Origin: Linyphia triangularis
Lineage: Eukaryota; Arthropoda; Arachnida; Araneae; Linyphiidae
Reading direction: 5' to 3'
DNA: 64,000 nucleotides
Assembly: GCA_963978545.1 (NCBI GenBank)
Contig: OZ021727.1
Coordinates: 20,181,943 to 20,245,942 of the forward strand
The position numbers and the translations under genes are program-made. Position 1 is the stretch's first letter. The number at the start of each line of letters is the position of its first letter. This document shows positions 10,794 to 24,512 of the stretch, in pieces. The notes beneath the pieces are model-generated. The model searched no databases. It saw only the letters and a list, made by a program, of their open reading frames with translations, and had not been told where the DNA came from.

Positions 10794-11387
10794 ATATATT
10801 TTCAACTTTTATTTTAATATCTTATTCATATTTGTGTTTGTCCTTTATCATTCAATCCAATTGCAAATTTTTACCTATATTTTAGCTTACTAACATTAAA
10901 TCATCAATAGTGCATAAACTCTAAAAGTTTTTATTTTAGTTCTAAATACAAAATCTTTGTTTTTATTATGTTAAAACAATTTGATACATTCTAAAAATTA
11001 ACCAGTATATTTCTACATCTTAATGAGTAGATGATATTTATAATAAAAAAATAGCATTTTAATTGTTATAAGTAAAATAATTTTCATGCGAATTTTGTAT
11101 TTGAACACGAGGCAATCAAAAAACGAAACGTTCCTTAATTTTAACATTTTATTGAAAAAAAAAAAAAAAATCTTTAGAATAAAAGATTTATTCAGTTATT
11201 TTTTTTGGGAACAAAACTTTGCTTTGATGGCTTAATTTAACACATTTCGCAAGGCTCTTATTACCTCTTTTAAATATTGACTATCCATAATGCTTTGCTT
11301 AGAAGTAATGGTAATTTCCAGTCACGGTCTGTCTCTCCTGCTTCGATAAAACAAACAAATACTACCGCTAATCTTTCTGGTTTTGTA
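10794..11387. other. AT-rich intergenic DNA
   Basis: About 590 bp between the solo LTR and the next MITE. No frame, RNA gene or repeat was recognised. Confidence 0.4.
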
Positions 11388-13122
11388 CAGTACCCCCCCC
11401 CCCCCCCAAAAAAAACCAGAACGATGGCTATATCTTTGGTTCTAATTATCGTAGAATCTTACGGTTTGCACCAAAATGTTTTGCATACGATTTTCTATAT
11501 ATCTGATGCAATTTCTTTTTCTTGAGGGACCGTTTACTAAGTAAAAGTAACGTTATCTTCGAAAATTTCAATACGAACCCTTATTTTTTATCATTTCATT
11601 CGATTCAGAATACATCCCATTTACTATATATACTAAATTTCAATGCATTATGTTGAAAAACACGTCACTTATGAGCGAAAATGTTTCGACCATTTTTTGA
11701 CCGATCTTCAGGGAGAATATCCATAAAACGAAAGGTATTTTTAAGGTTCTTCTTCACAGCGTGAGAATCGAACGGCGTTTCACGACGTTATAAAATACAA
11801 ATATTAGTCTAAAATTGCATAAAAACTACTTGGATTTATAGTGACATGTTTAAGATTAATACAAAAATAGCAAGTAAACGAAAAGTGACATAATTTATTT
11901 ACAAAGTTAAAGATGTGCATTCTTCACACGAAATAAATAAAATATCGAAAACTGTAATTGCAGAAGCATAACGTATACTACTGATAATTAGAAAATTAAT
12001 ATATATAAAATGTAGGCATTAGTAAACAGTATTCAGCAAAGTTTGATTATTTTACAGAAACATTTCACTGTAAACACAAATGTAACTTGATCGTTGAAAT
12101 TATTTATAAAATGAAAAAAATCACCTGATTCAGTAAAATTTTTAAAGGATAACTTATTGAAATTGCTTAAAAAATGTTGTTTTAAATAAATGTAATTTAA
12201 GGAAGTAAATTTTTTTTTAAATAAAAGGACATAAAAGATTACTGTTGAAAACCACACAAAGCATATGTTCCACGATTCCAAACACGTTAGACAAATTAAA
12301 AATATACATACAAAAAATAAAACTGCTTTGTTTGTATAAAATAATTTTTTTTTTTTTTTGTAATCTCAAGAAATTCTGTTCCGATTCACCCCGCTGTCCC
12401 TATTCACCCTATTTTACGATAATTGAACGTTGTGCGATTTTCCACACCTCTAGTTTACCTTGAATTAATCTTTGATAGTTTTCAAAAGTCGTCTACTATA
12501 CGGTCCCTTAAAGTGAGCGTTTTTTACATTTTCGCTAAAAAATCGAGAGCTAAAAGTCAAAATAAAAAGAAAAAAATTGTGGTGGGGTTTCAGACCATGG
12601 TGAATCTAATGAAAGCAAAAAAAAATATATGTTTCTATTCAAAAAAAAATTTAAATTGTTTTATTAATTAATAATTAATTATTAAAAAAGAAATTGATGC
12701 AAAAGTTGATTGCTATTTATGTTTGGCCATTTACAAACTATCTTTTGAAGAAAAAAAAATTACTGAAATATATCAATTATTTAAGTATTTATGGCCAAAA
12801 AAGCAACTTTTTTATTTAACATTAATTTATTATTTTCTTTTTATCATTTAAATTACAAACCATTCATTAGAAAATTACGAATTTTTGTATTTAGCATTCT
12901 TTTTTAATGCTGAATCCAAATATGGAATAATATTATGAGGTTGCTATTGAACTTTTTAAAGTTTGGTTCTGTTTTAATATGTAGATGACCCCTCATGATA
13001 AAAAAAAACTACGTACAATTATTAAAAACCTTCCACTATTTACAACGGTACCTTTTGTTTGTTATTTCAACAATTAGAACAAAAGATATAGCCATCGTTC
13101 TGATTTTTTTTTTGGGGTACTG
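11388..13122. mobile_element. Tc1/mariner-type non-autonomous element (TA target)
   Basis: Ends read TA-CAGTACCCC...GGGGTACTG-TA, with about 55 bp of terminal inverted repeat that includes a shared cagaacgatggctatatct block (about 11420 and, inverted, about 13086-13104). A homopolymer C/A tract follows the left tip. The 1.6-kb AT-rich interior encodes no transposase. The TA duplication and CAGT-type tip fit the Tc1/mariner group. Confidence 0.75.
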
Positions 13123-13279
13123 TACCTGTCGTCATACGAATGCTCCATCATTATGCTTATACTTACACAATGAACAATACAAATAATCTTATCTAGTTCC
13201 TTGAATTAAGTTTATCCGTGGGTAGTCAAAGTTTTTGTAGATCATCAAGTTATTATTTCCGTGAAGGTTTCTTGTTGAT
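13123..13279 (+). promoter_or_regulatory. Probable SCCPDH 5' UTR and proximal promoter
   Basis: Only 157 bp separate the end of the TA-flanked MITE from the SCCPDH start codon. No TATA box or clear initiator was recognised. The start sits in gttgatATGG, with the favoured G at +4. A non-coding upstream exon cannot be excluded. Confidence 0.4.
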
Positions 13280-13457
13280 ATGGCTTCTCGAGATTTTGAT
13301 GTTATAATATTCGGCGCGACCGGCTATACTGGTCGGTATGTTATTGAAGAATTAACCAAAACTGTCGGATCAACCGGTATCAAATGGGCTATTGCTGGCC
13401 GAAATGTGCAGAAATTAAAAGAATCGTTAGATATTGTCCAGGAATACATTGGCAATG
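13280..13457 (+). CDS. SCCPDH: SCCPDH exon 1
   Basis: Codes residues 1-59 plus one base. Starts [20 protein letters not shown], the dinucleotide-binding loop. Donor AATG|GTAAGT is strong. Confidence 0.95.
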
Positions 13458-16400
13458 GTAAGTGGACAAATTTGTTAAAGATATTTATTTTATACGTGTA
13501 ATTTGGTATTGTGAAAATGTTAATTTAAGAAACTACGCAATGATTTAGAAATCTTTTCTTCAACTGCCCTAATCCGTTTTACTTCAGAACTTCCCAATGG
13601 CGGATCCAACCAGGGGGCGCGGGGGGCGCGCGCCCCCTCCTCAGGTGGAGCCTTTTTTTACAATTTACAGAAATAAATAATAATAATAAAAATATTTTTT
13701 TTTAAAGTTTTTTTCAATAAGTTCACGCAACAATTATATTTTAACCTTCATCTAATTTCCGAAAAAACCAACAAAATTTTTTTTTTGTACCAAGGTTCTA
13801 TTTATAGCCTTCTCTCTTCCCATTCAAACGGATGTTGGAAGACTGTACAAGTATTCAAACCTCCACCCTCTTGACCTTGAAGATATCTTGGACACCTGAT
13901 ACCCGATCCCTTTTCTGTCGAGTGGGAGAAAGAGATTTTGACTCACATGCGTAATGTCCAACGCCAACCAGGGGGAAAAAATAATGAGAGGTTGACTATT
14001 ATCGGAAATGGCCACCCCCATTCAACTAGACATGGTAATAGGCTAAACTTAAAACTTTTGAAAGAAAGGAAGAGGAAGGTTATTTATTAACTGGGGCATA
14101 AGAACTCGTCCAACTCTAATTTCTGCTTCGGCTTGTAAATAAGTGTCATATTTGAATTTCGATTAACAATCCTCTCTTGCACCACACTGGAAAGGTATGC
14201 CAATTGTTGTTGTTTTTACATAAAATAGACTTATAAACAATTTTGTAAGAAATATTATCTGTGTAAAGTAGCACTACAGTAGCAGAAATAATTATTTAAA
14301 AAAATATCGCTTTCAAACCCTGTACGAAATTAAACGAATGAATTAACAAAATAAATGTGTATGTTTTTTACGATAATTTGAAAAGTTTTGTACAAATATT
14401 CACCTGGACATACTTTCAAATTCTTTTTTTTTTTTTTTTCGTTATTGCAGAAGTAATGCAAGAAATATTGCACTTTATAAGTAATTATAATGCTTACGGC
14501 ATAATATATATACATACTTTTAGAGAAGGCTAAGATTACTCTAATTTTATTCTAAGCCTATTCTTCCAAAACATATTTTTTATGAAACTTCTGATTCTTG
14601 TTCAAAAGTTTCGTGAAGGAAGTAAAATGATATTGCAACTCAAAATGAAGTTTTTAAATTTTTTTTAAATACAATGATCCTCCTACAATCTCTCTCTTCC
14701 AGTTATAATTGAAGAATTGGAACAAAATATTTCAGTATGCGATGTTTTTTTTAATTTGTCACGGATTGATATAATTTACCTATTTTGTTTTCATTATTTT
14801 AAAAAAATGCCCAGTTTGGCGATTATTCTAAAAAAAAGCGCCGCTGAAACGGTGAAAATTGTGATATATTTTTCAATAAACACTGCATTATCTTTTCTTT
14901 TGAGTGCAACAGAGCAGAAACAGCCGTTGATGGGCGGTCGCATTATCTCATTTCTACGGAGGTGGGAATGATTAGAACACTTTTAAAGGCATTTTTATAG
15001 CGATTTTAATCAAAATCGTTAAAACCACTTTTTGGTAATCGCTGAAAAACGTAATTTTTTCAAAATCAGCTACTTATTGCACATGTGCAATTTTGACGAA
15101 AACCGTAATGCCAGGTCCCATGGCCATCAATAACCTGTGCATAAAAATTGAACATCGCAGGTCAATCCGTTTTTTTCACGTTCTAAAACGTGTAGAAATG
15201 CAATAAAATCGATTTTTTTTTACCGAATTCAATACTTTTATACCATAAGGGTAATTGAAAGTAAAAAAAAAAAATATGGATGTATAAAATCGCACCAAAT
15301 ATATGTATTAGTGCTGGTAAAATAGTACCCGAGACCATAAGAAAAACAAAAAAATTGGTTCGTTGATCAAACTTGGCAAAAATATTCCATATTTGTCATG
15401 AAAATGAATATTCAAATGAGTCCATAAAAATATTTAGCAAATAAGGGATTTTGGGGGGGGGGGGGGTTCAGGGGGTTTTTGGCTGAAAAATTAATTTTGG
15501 GGCAATCTAGGCATGTGACACATGTTTCTAGAGTACTTTTTTTATGCTGAATCGAATGAAAAAAAGCAAAACGATATAACTAATCTAAAAAAAGTTACAG
15601 TTCTTTTTTATAAACGAAAACACATGTAAAATCCAAGGAAAGGTAAAATACGACATTAAAAAATAAAAAATTGGTCCGTTCATGAAACTTTGCAAAAACG
15701 TTTTATTTGTCATGAGTATAAAGAAACAAAGGAGTTCATAAAATATCTAGCATAGAAGGGTGTTTCTTGAGGAGTGGGAGGGGGAGGTTTTTTTTTAAAC
15801 TGAAAAGTAATTTTGGTATAACCTGGGCATTTCACCTTACGCTAAGATAGCGAGTCAGAAATGTGACGAAAAAGGGGGAGGGGGAGGGGTCAATCAATGG
15901 ATACGGATTATCTTGAAGTATATTTCTAGAACACTTCATAGATTTTTTTAAAAAACTTTTTTAAAATATTTGATTTCATCCTGGCTAAGGCACAGGTGTT
16001 GCGCCCCCCCCCCCCTCAGGAAAATCATATATCCGCCACTGGAACTTCCCTGTCCATTTTGAGTAATGTCTTGTAGCATTAATTAGGAACAGATGTAGTA
16101 TAGGTCATTTGGCGATTAGAAAAATCGCCAAAATCAAATTAAAATAAAGACATAAATAATAATAAAATTAAGTTAAAACATAAATAATAAAATTAAGTCC
16201 AACTAAATATAAGTTCAAATTAAACCTGTTGCCAGGAATTGCATTTATCTGGTAAAAAAAAAAAAATGCATCAAGGAAATGTCCTATACTGTATCTGTAC
16301 TATTAATTGTGTGATAGTTCATTATTGTTGGTGAATCTTCTCCACTTAAAGTTCTCATAAAATCAAGAACATTTGCTGTCAACAGATCATCCCTTATAAA

Positions 16401-19400
16401 ATTCCTCTCTTTGTAAAAGTCTGAAATGATAAGGTTTCTTTTTAAGTTAAATACTTCGGGAAATATACTGAAAAATCGCATTGTGAAATTATTGAATCTG
16501 TAATACACTCTCTTGTAAATGCTAATTCTATCTTCTATCTATAGACATTTATCTGCTATCCTTTAAACTATAATTTATCCTCTAACCAGCGCCGTCGCTA
16601 AGAATTTTGGTTGGGGGGGGGGGGGCGAAGACACCCTTTTGCCGACTGAAATCAAGGCATGTCCGGTGTAAAAGTAGAAAATATAAATTAAGGTGTTACT
16701 AAATTGTTAACTAATTTTTATTAATGTAAAATTAACGTATAAATATTTTTTAATTAACATATGTGTGAGTAGTTGTCTTTTGCTTATGTTAGAAAAATAA
16801 AATAAGAAACCACATCCAGTTCTCAACGAACCGCCACTTTCCTTTATTTTTCGAAAAACTAAAAAACGATACCATCCAAATACATTTCATTTCTTTTTTT
16901 TTTTAAATTAAAATACTCTCTCGTGCAACAACGTTTACAAAATTATAAAAGCCGTTGGTTATCCCGTGGCTGGAATCTAGCGTAATAAACAAATGCAACC
17001 GCATTGTTAATTCAGAAACCTTACACCTCCCCCCCAAGAGTTATATTAAATCATAATTTAAAATAACCAAACCATATACACCCTGAATACCCACAAAATA
17101 TTGATAAGATAAAATTATGTAAAAAGAAAGCTAAACAATTTGAATCACAACATCAAATGAAACAGCATAATTAGTTCACCTTGAAAGTCATTACATGAGA
17201 TACTGTCTCTAGCTCCTTTAGATAATCGTTTTTGTTGATTTCCTTAAATACAGGAGTTTCATACAGTTCTCCAAACTCTTCATCATCTTTGAACACAATT
17301 CCCACGGTCTGCGCTCTAACTACGTATTCCCTGAGTTTATTGGCATGTAAAAGTCTCAAGTTATTCTCTGGCATTCTCACGTAATACGAGTCTGGATATT
17401 TTCTCTTCACAATTTCAATTGGACCAGTCCATCTAGCGTATAATTTGTTGGTGGAATCAGGGATCAAAGCCACTACAAGATCTCCCTCTTTGAACTCCTT
17501 GTAGCGTCTCCGCAGATTGTAATGATGCACATAGCTCTCCTGTTGCCGCTTTGTAATTAGTTCCGCTCGTTGTGTTGCAATTTCAAGTCTTGCCTTCAGC
17601 TCCTGCAGGTATGTGGTGCTCGACTTACTTAGATTATAAGGTACAGCCATTTCCCCTGCCCATGTAGACTTTAGAATAGCTAGGGGTCCTCTTGGTTCCC
17701 TTCCATACATTAAAAGGAACGGTGGTACTCCGCTGGTAGAATTTGGAACCTCTCTATAAGCCCATAATAGGAAAGGAATATGACGATCCCAGTCTCGCTT
17801 ATCTTCTCTAATTACATGGTGTAGCATATTCTTGAATGTTTGATTCCATCTTTCTACTACCCCGTTACTTTCTGGATGCCCTGGAGTGCAAAAACGTGGG
17901 CAAGCTCCCATCCTCTCCAGCAATTCTTTAGTCAATTTTGATGTAAAGTTTGTCGCATTATCTAAGACAATTGCCTCTGGCACGCCCGTCCTGCAAAATA
18001 TTTGTAAAAGGGCTGCACAAGTCGTCTTTGCCGTCAGAGATGTTAATGGGACTGCCTCTGGCCACCTCGAATGTTGGTCTACCAGGCAGAGCACATATCT
18101 GTGTCCTCTCGATGATGCTGGATCGATTGGACCTATTAAATCGACATTCACTACTTGAAATGGAAGTTCCGGACGATTTACCGAAGTTATAGGTATTCTA
18201 TCAGTAGAACGAATCACTTTCCGCATCTGACAACTATGACAGGAACTATAATGTTCCTTTATATCTTTACACATGTTTGGCCAATAAAATTAGAATTTAA
18301 TTCTTTCTGCCGTTTTCTTTGCTCCTAAATGTGCGCCAAACACTGATTCATGAGCTATCCCTAGAACTGCTTTCCGTCTAGCTAGAGGCAACACCAACTG
18401 TTATACCTGCTGCCCCATAATCTTTTCGTTATGGTACAATAAACCTCCCACAACTAGAAATCTGCCTTTTCCTTGTCTTGCAAACCTCCATTCTTTCACT
18501 AATGTTGCACACGATAGCTTTTCTTCTCTGAAGTTCTCAGCTTCACTTTAAACTTCTTTCCCTTTTTGACTTCCATCCGTACCATTCCTAAATTCTTGTC
18601 CTCTTTCTTCTTCGGAACATATCTGTTCTTCTAAGGAGTCTACCTCATTTGCTTCCTCATCAGTTATATCCTCTACATCTAATTCCGTCATATATACTGG
18701 GCACCCTGTCGTATAAGTTTTGGCTTGATTCATTAACGCTCCATAAGTTTCCATATCTAGCAAAACATCAGTATTCAAATCTTTACACGTTGCCACCAAA
18801 GCTGTGATAGTTAGAGTGATACATCCCACACCTTCTTCTGCTAAACTAATTTTGATTTCTGCTAGATTTACTTCTTTTGTTTCGCCAAATGCAGGTTGCA
18901 ACCGAATTTTTCCTTTAACTCCAGCATTTTGTTCTTGCAACAAGTCTTCTCTTAAAACTGTAATCTGTGTTCCTGAATCCAGTATTGCTTCCAATATCTT
19001 TTGCCCATATTTAACCTTCACTATATTCACCAGTGCTATCTTTAGTCTTCTGCTTGTTTGCTTTGATTTTATTGACACTAATTCCCCACCGACTTTTGCT
19101 ATAACTACTTGCGTACTGGCTTGTTTATCTTCTTCTGTATCGCTTCTTTTACTCTCATCTTGTGATCCCCTGTCGTTGCCACATTTCTGGAAACAATTCC
19201 TGGCTAGGTGTGATGTTCGTCCACATATAAAGCATGCTTGTGGTCTTGTTCCTCTGAAATCTTCACTTCTATAACTGCCCCTACGATGCAATGGTGGGCT
19301 GTATCTTACACTATTACTCTCAAAATTCACCTTATTACGATTTCTGTTCATGTGATATTGATTTCCACCACCCATTAATGACTTCCCCCTTGACTCAAAA

Positions 19401-22400
19401 AAGATGTCACACTCCTTACCTAACTTTAACGGTTTAAACCAATTCTCTCCTTGCTGAATCCTAATGAACGCTGCCATTTCTGGGTCTAGAGTTTTGAAAA
19501 GTAGATCTGAAACTATTAAATCATGTACAGTCTGCAACTCTTGTGCTTTTTTCTGATCACAATAGTACAGCCACAAAGCATTTAACCTTGATGCAAATTG
19601 AAAGAATGTTTCATTAACATATCGCCTAGCCTCTGTAAAGTTCTGCAAACACGCTTGTGGAGACGGTTCGTATTCTCGCAACACCATTTCCTTCACAGTA
19701 TCATAATCCTTAATATCTTCTCCTTTGAGATAAGTCAGTACATTCAACGCCTTCTCACCTAATAAGGTAATCAAAAGTTCTGAGCGAAATTCTGGTGGTA
19801 CATTTTTGGTTTCAAATGCACGTTCTAATGATCGAAAGAATAATACCCAATTTTCCGCTTTCGCCGGATCCGGCATTGTGAGTACACGAATACTTTTAAT
19901 CAAACTTTCAATTCTCTCTCCTTCATTGCTAATTATATTAGTATAATCACTCAACCCACCGTCGTTACTTGTCCTTTGTCTTTGCAGCAATCGCGCCATC
20001 TGCAGTTCATGTTCTCTATGTTTTTCTCTTTCCATTTCTTCCCTTTCCCTCTGTTTCTCTTCCCTTTCCTCCCTTTCAGCAGCTTTCCGTTCTTCTATTA
20101 TTGTAATCAAAAACTCTTCCCAAAATTCCGGATCTTCACTATAGCGTTGGTTACCTTCAATATCCTTCCGCAAGTCCACTACTTTCGCGGTAGCACTTGG
20201 TGTTTCACCCATTTCTTCCAACACCCGCCTTAAATCTTCTTTCTTGCTTCCTTTAATCGCAAACATTTCTCTTCTTCTATTGAAATCGGTTTCCCCGCAC
20301 AAATGTGAGTCGTTGCCTTTTGCTTATGTTAGAAAAATAAAATAAGAAACCACATCCAGTTCTCAAAACGAACCGCCACTTTTCTTTATTTTTCGAAAAC
20401 TATAAAACGATACCATCCAAATACATTTCATTTCTTTTTTTTTTTTAAATTAAAATACTCTCTCGTGCAACAACGTTTACAAAATTATAAAAGCCGTTGG
20501 TTATCCCGTGGCTGGAATCTAGCGTAATAAGCAAATGCAACCGCATTATTAATTCAGAAACCTTACAATATGAATAATTAATATATAATTAGTTATTAAT
20601 ACACAATTAATTGTTAATTAATGTAAAACTAATTGTTAATGCATTTTTTTTTATTTAATTGTTATTATTTTATTCAATGTGCAATTAGTTTTAATTACTT
20701 TTAAATTACCGTCTAAACAATTTTTAATATTTTATGGCATTTTATTAATACGCAATTAATGTCAAATTTTAAGTAAATTCCCATCACATTATAGTTAAAG
20801 TTCCTTCAAATTCATTTAATTTTTCATTTCTCTTTAGTAAATTACCCCTTCCTCTCCGAACAAAGGAGATTATTTTTGGAAGCGTTTTTATTTGGGGGGG
20901 GGGGGGGAGAAACATTTATACCTTGCAGATAGATCGAATTTTTCCCCACCCCACAGTATCAAACCAATTCAGTAATCTCTGTAGTACGAGTGCTTCATTT
21001 CGATACAACTTTTTTTTTTTAATTTTTAAATTGCAGTTTCGAAAAAAATTATTTAAACGTGTTAAAGTGGTTGGACTTTAACACGGAATTAAATAAATGA
21101 AAATTATTGATCAAACAAGTAACTTTTTTTTTACAAAGAATTGTGTAAAGGTTGATCGAAAAACAAATTCTGAAAAAATTCTTCTTTTTAAAATTCTGGC
21201 GGACTTTTTCTATTTCAGAAAATTCCCTACGCGAAGCACTGCAATTTTAATAATAGATACTATGCCAGGAACATAAGAAACATGCACTTGCACTCCCTCC
21301 CCTCTGGATTTCTAAAAATAAAGTAACGTGGGGAAAAAAAAGTGGGAAAATGTACAAGAAAAAAAATATATAGATATTAATCTATCAATTTGAACAGAAC
21401 ATTAATGCACAATTATTAACTAACATCCAATTAGGAAATCCAATTCCCATCTTCTAAAACTCAAGGATTAAACAAAACCCTTTTTGTCGCCTTACACCTC
21501 CCTGCAAATAATCATGTAGGAGCTCATGGACACTATAATTGTATCGCAAAAGACAATAATTATTAAAAAAACGTTTTGTTAATTATTTAATTTTTAAATA
21601 CTTTTTAACACATTTTCCTAGCTAAAAAAATAAAAGATTTTGATTTTCTTGAAAAGTGTGTTAATAATAAAACTTAATTTTTTTGTAACATTTCAATCCA
21701 GGAACCTATTTCTTAAAAGTAGTTACTTCGAGTATATATTTTTGTTAAAATTGATGGATTTAATTAAATGATTTTTTTTGTGGTTTTTCACTGATGTGGT
21801 ACTTGAAAATGCAATTTTTTTTTTTTTTTCCCCCTATGCGGAATTAAAATGAAATGGATTACTTTAGCATTAAACCAAACTAAAATATTTATATGCAGAA
21901 AGGTAAATTATTCGCAACTAATTGAACTTCGAATTTAGTGACAAAATATTCAGATGTATAAAAAAGCATGTCATACACACAACAATAAGGAATAGTACCT
22001 TAGGGGGGAGGTATTCAAATCTAGTGTTATTCTTGATGAAGAAGAAATTGCACATTTGATCTTCAAAGCAAGAGAAACGTCACTGTCAGCATGAAATTTC
22101 CAAAACCCACAACCATTTCCTTTACCCACAGGTAATGGTTATGATCCTAATTTGAAATTTATTGATCCAATTTGAGATATTTTTAAAAGTAATTAGACTA
22201 AAAAAATCTTAGTTTATCTGAAAGACAATTTTTTCCCAATGTTTCGAATATTAAATTGGTGAAATCCAGGATAGGTTGGTTGGTTGTTTTTCAAATTTAT
22301 TAGGCGCAAGGGCAACACAAAGGCCAAACTGCGTCAGAAATCGAGGATAGGAGTGAAAGGATACTCACAATTTGCAATACACTGAACCTAGTTGTATTAG

Positions 22401-24466
22401 ACAATGTCGGTCCACAGCTATTTGAGAACGGAAAACATTAAGAATTTTAGATAGTATTATAATAAACCTTTCAATACTTTTCCAAAGATTATTTTGTTGG
22501 AATAAATTTGATATCGCCTTCCAGTTTACATGTGGCATGCACTATTTTGGGAATGCATTTTCAATATATGAAGTAAAAGGTGGTCAAAAAGAAACTTTGC
22601 CGATATATGGGGGTCTAGCTTCCGTTCCGTTTAACAGATCGAAATGAGATTCCAGGTATAGTTATTCAGAGGTATGAGCTCGAGATTCTGCGAATTTCAA
22701 CAAGTGGTGCTCGTGGTAATGGTTATAGTTACATACACTTGAAATTTTCGAATGCCAGCCCCTACTTTTTCCTGTCTCAAAATGCTCAGAGCATGAGAAA
22801 ACCCTAAAGAGTGGTGGAACGGTACCTGTATCACAAAAAAAACGAACGCATTATGCACGCACAAAAAAAAGCTCTGCGAACGGCCAATAAAAACGCGATT
22901 GAGGCGCACGATGGAAATTTGCATTTGATAGAGGCCTAAGTTCACATGAGTGCCATCACAGGCAATTTAATCGGTTTTCTAAGCTGAATATTTGGCGAGC
23001 GGCCTCCGTTGCTCCGATCGTGTTTTTGTTGGCCGTTCGCAGATCTGTATTTTGTGCGTCCGTTTTTTGTGATACACGTACAGTTCCAACTCTCTTTAGA
23101 GTTTTCACATGCGGTGATCATTTTTCGATAGGTAAAAGCAGGCGTTGCCATTCATAACTATAACCGGTGTAATCGTGAGCGCCATTTTGCTGAAATTTAC
23201 AGAATTCCAACCCCATACCTCTAAATAACTATACCTGAAATCTCATTTCGATCTGTTGAACGAGACTATCTCTAGATGTCCATATAACGGCCAAGTTTCT
23301 TTATGACCATCCTGTATAAAACATCATTTCTGGAGTTCTACTTGACATTAATTGCAATAACTTTGAAAATGCGGGTCAATTTTCATATACAAAAATTTTG
23401 GTGTTTTGATATTTTGTATAAAACCTTTAACTTATATGACGTACATTACATACTTTATATATATGACGTTTAATGTGTATCTCATGGTTTTTGAGGCGTT
23501 ATCTGACGTACCACAAATATATCATCTACTGTAACACATCAAAGTTATCTAATGTCAGTGAAGATATCAATGATTAGATTATTTTAATGTTCCTATCAAA
23601 AAGGATATACTTACTCCAATACAAAATTGCCTACCATCAACTTAGGCTGCAGTGTGATCACAATTTTGTAATAATAATGATTATTTTAATTATTTGTACT
23701 TTATTCCATTCAATATGTTTTGTAACATCCGTCACTTGGCATTTTTAAAAGAAGGGATGAAATTTCGGAAATTTGCCAACTACCAGACTTTCTAAAAACT
23801 TTGACGGGGTGAGATAATGAAGATATTTATAAGGTAATATTTGCTTTCGGCAGTCCGTCATTGTAGGCGGCAAAAAAGACACACGACTCCCCTATAATAT
23901 ACTTCTATTGTATTAAAAATGACGATTCGTCAAACTCGTGTCATGCTGCATTCAGATATTTTTAATATTTTTGTTCATTTTTTTTCTTTCATTTAATTCG
24001 ATTTTATTGTGAATCGACTTTAGAAAAAGAAAAATCTCGATAAAATTTTTGAAAATTCGCCGACTGTCCATCTTTCTGAAATTTTGGGGGGGCGAGTCGC
24101 CCCCTACGCTTCCCGTTCGCGTCGTTCCTGCCTCTAACCTATAATAAACAAGTACTATTCAAAATACTACCTAGCTTTACTTTGAATTATTTGTTTCAGA
24201 TGCAGATGTCCGGAATATAACAATCATCAAAGCAGATGTAGAAGATGCTGCTTCTATTTTGGATATGTGCAAACAAGGAAAACTTATCCTTAATTGTGTG
24301 GGACCGGTACTGAGCTATTTTATATATATATATTTCCTACTAAATGCCTTACTTTTTTTATCATTAGTATATTTAAACCATGGGTACTTTCATAAGTTAT
24401 GCCACTCAATTTAATTCACTTACTTTCACTTTTACAAGGCATTAATAAAGTTATTTATTTTAAAGT

Positions 24467-24512
<46 letters not shown>

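Larger units (their letters stand above)
16764..20567 (-). mobile_element. Ty3/gypsy LTR retrotransposon family C, lacking RT-RNase H
   Basis: Two near-identical 262-264-bp LTRs (16764-17025, 20304-20567) and a 5-bp ATATG duplication (16759-16763, 20568-20572) define it. On the minus strand it reads LTR, gag-protease, about 270 bp of remnant, integrase, G-rich polypurine tract (rc of cctccccccc at 17026), LTR. The reverse transcriptase and RNase H that should lie between protease and integrase are absent, so it can move only with help from a relative. Confidence 0.92.
16587..24130. mobile_element. Large hAT-like element in SCCPDH intron 1, host to nested insertions
   Basis: Flanked by cctctaac on both sides (16579-16586, 24131-24138). 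Tips CAGCGCCGTCGCTAA and, inverted, CAGGAACGACGCGAA form short imperfect inverted repeats. G-rich tracts lie just inside both ends. Without the nested Ty3 element (16764-20567) and fold-back element (22576-23314), about 3 kb of AT-rich interior remains with no transposase seen. A ggttggttggttg stretch at 22270 may mark another small relic. The exact 8-bp duplication carries this call; the tips alone would be weak. Confidence 0.72.

Noticed and set aside
17886..18192. Plus-strand frames opposite the integrase
   Set aside because: Shadow frames of the family C integrase; no independent motif.
18804..20233. Plus-strand frames of 85-156 codons
   Set aside because: Reverse-strand shadows of the intact minus-strand gag-protease, rich in S/F/L as expected for such shadows.
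20267..20302. Extended start of the family C gag at 20302
   Set aside because: That extension would start at TTG within two bases of the LTR; the first ATG (20266) is the reasonable start.
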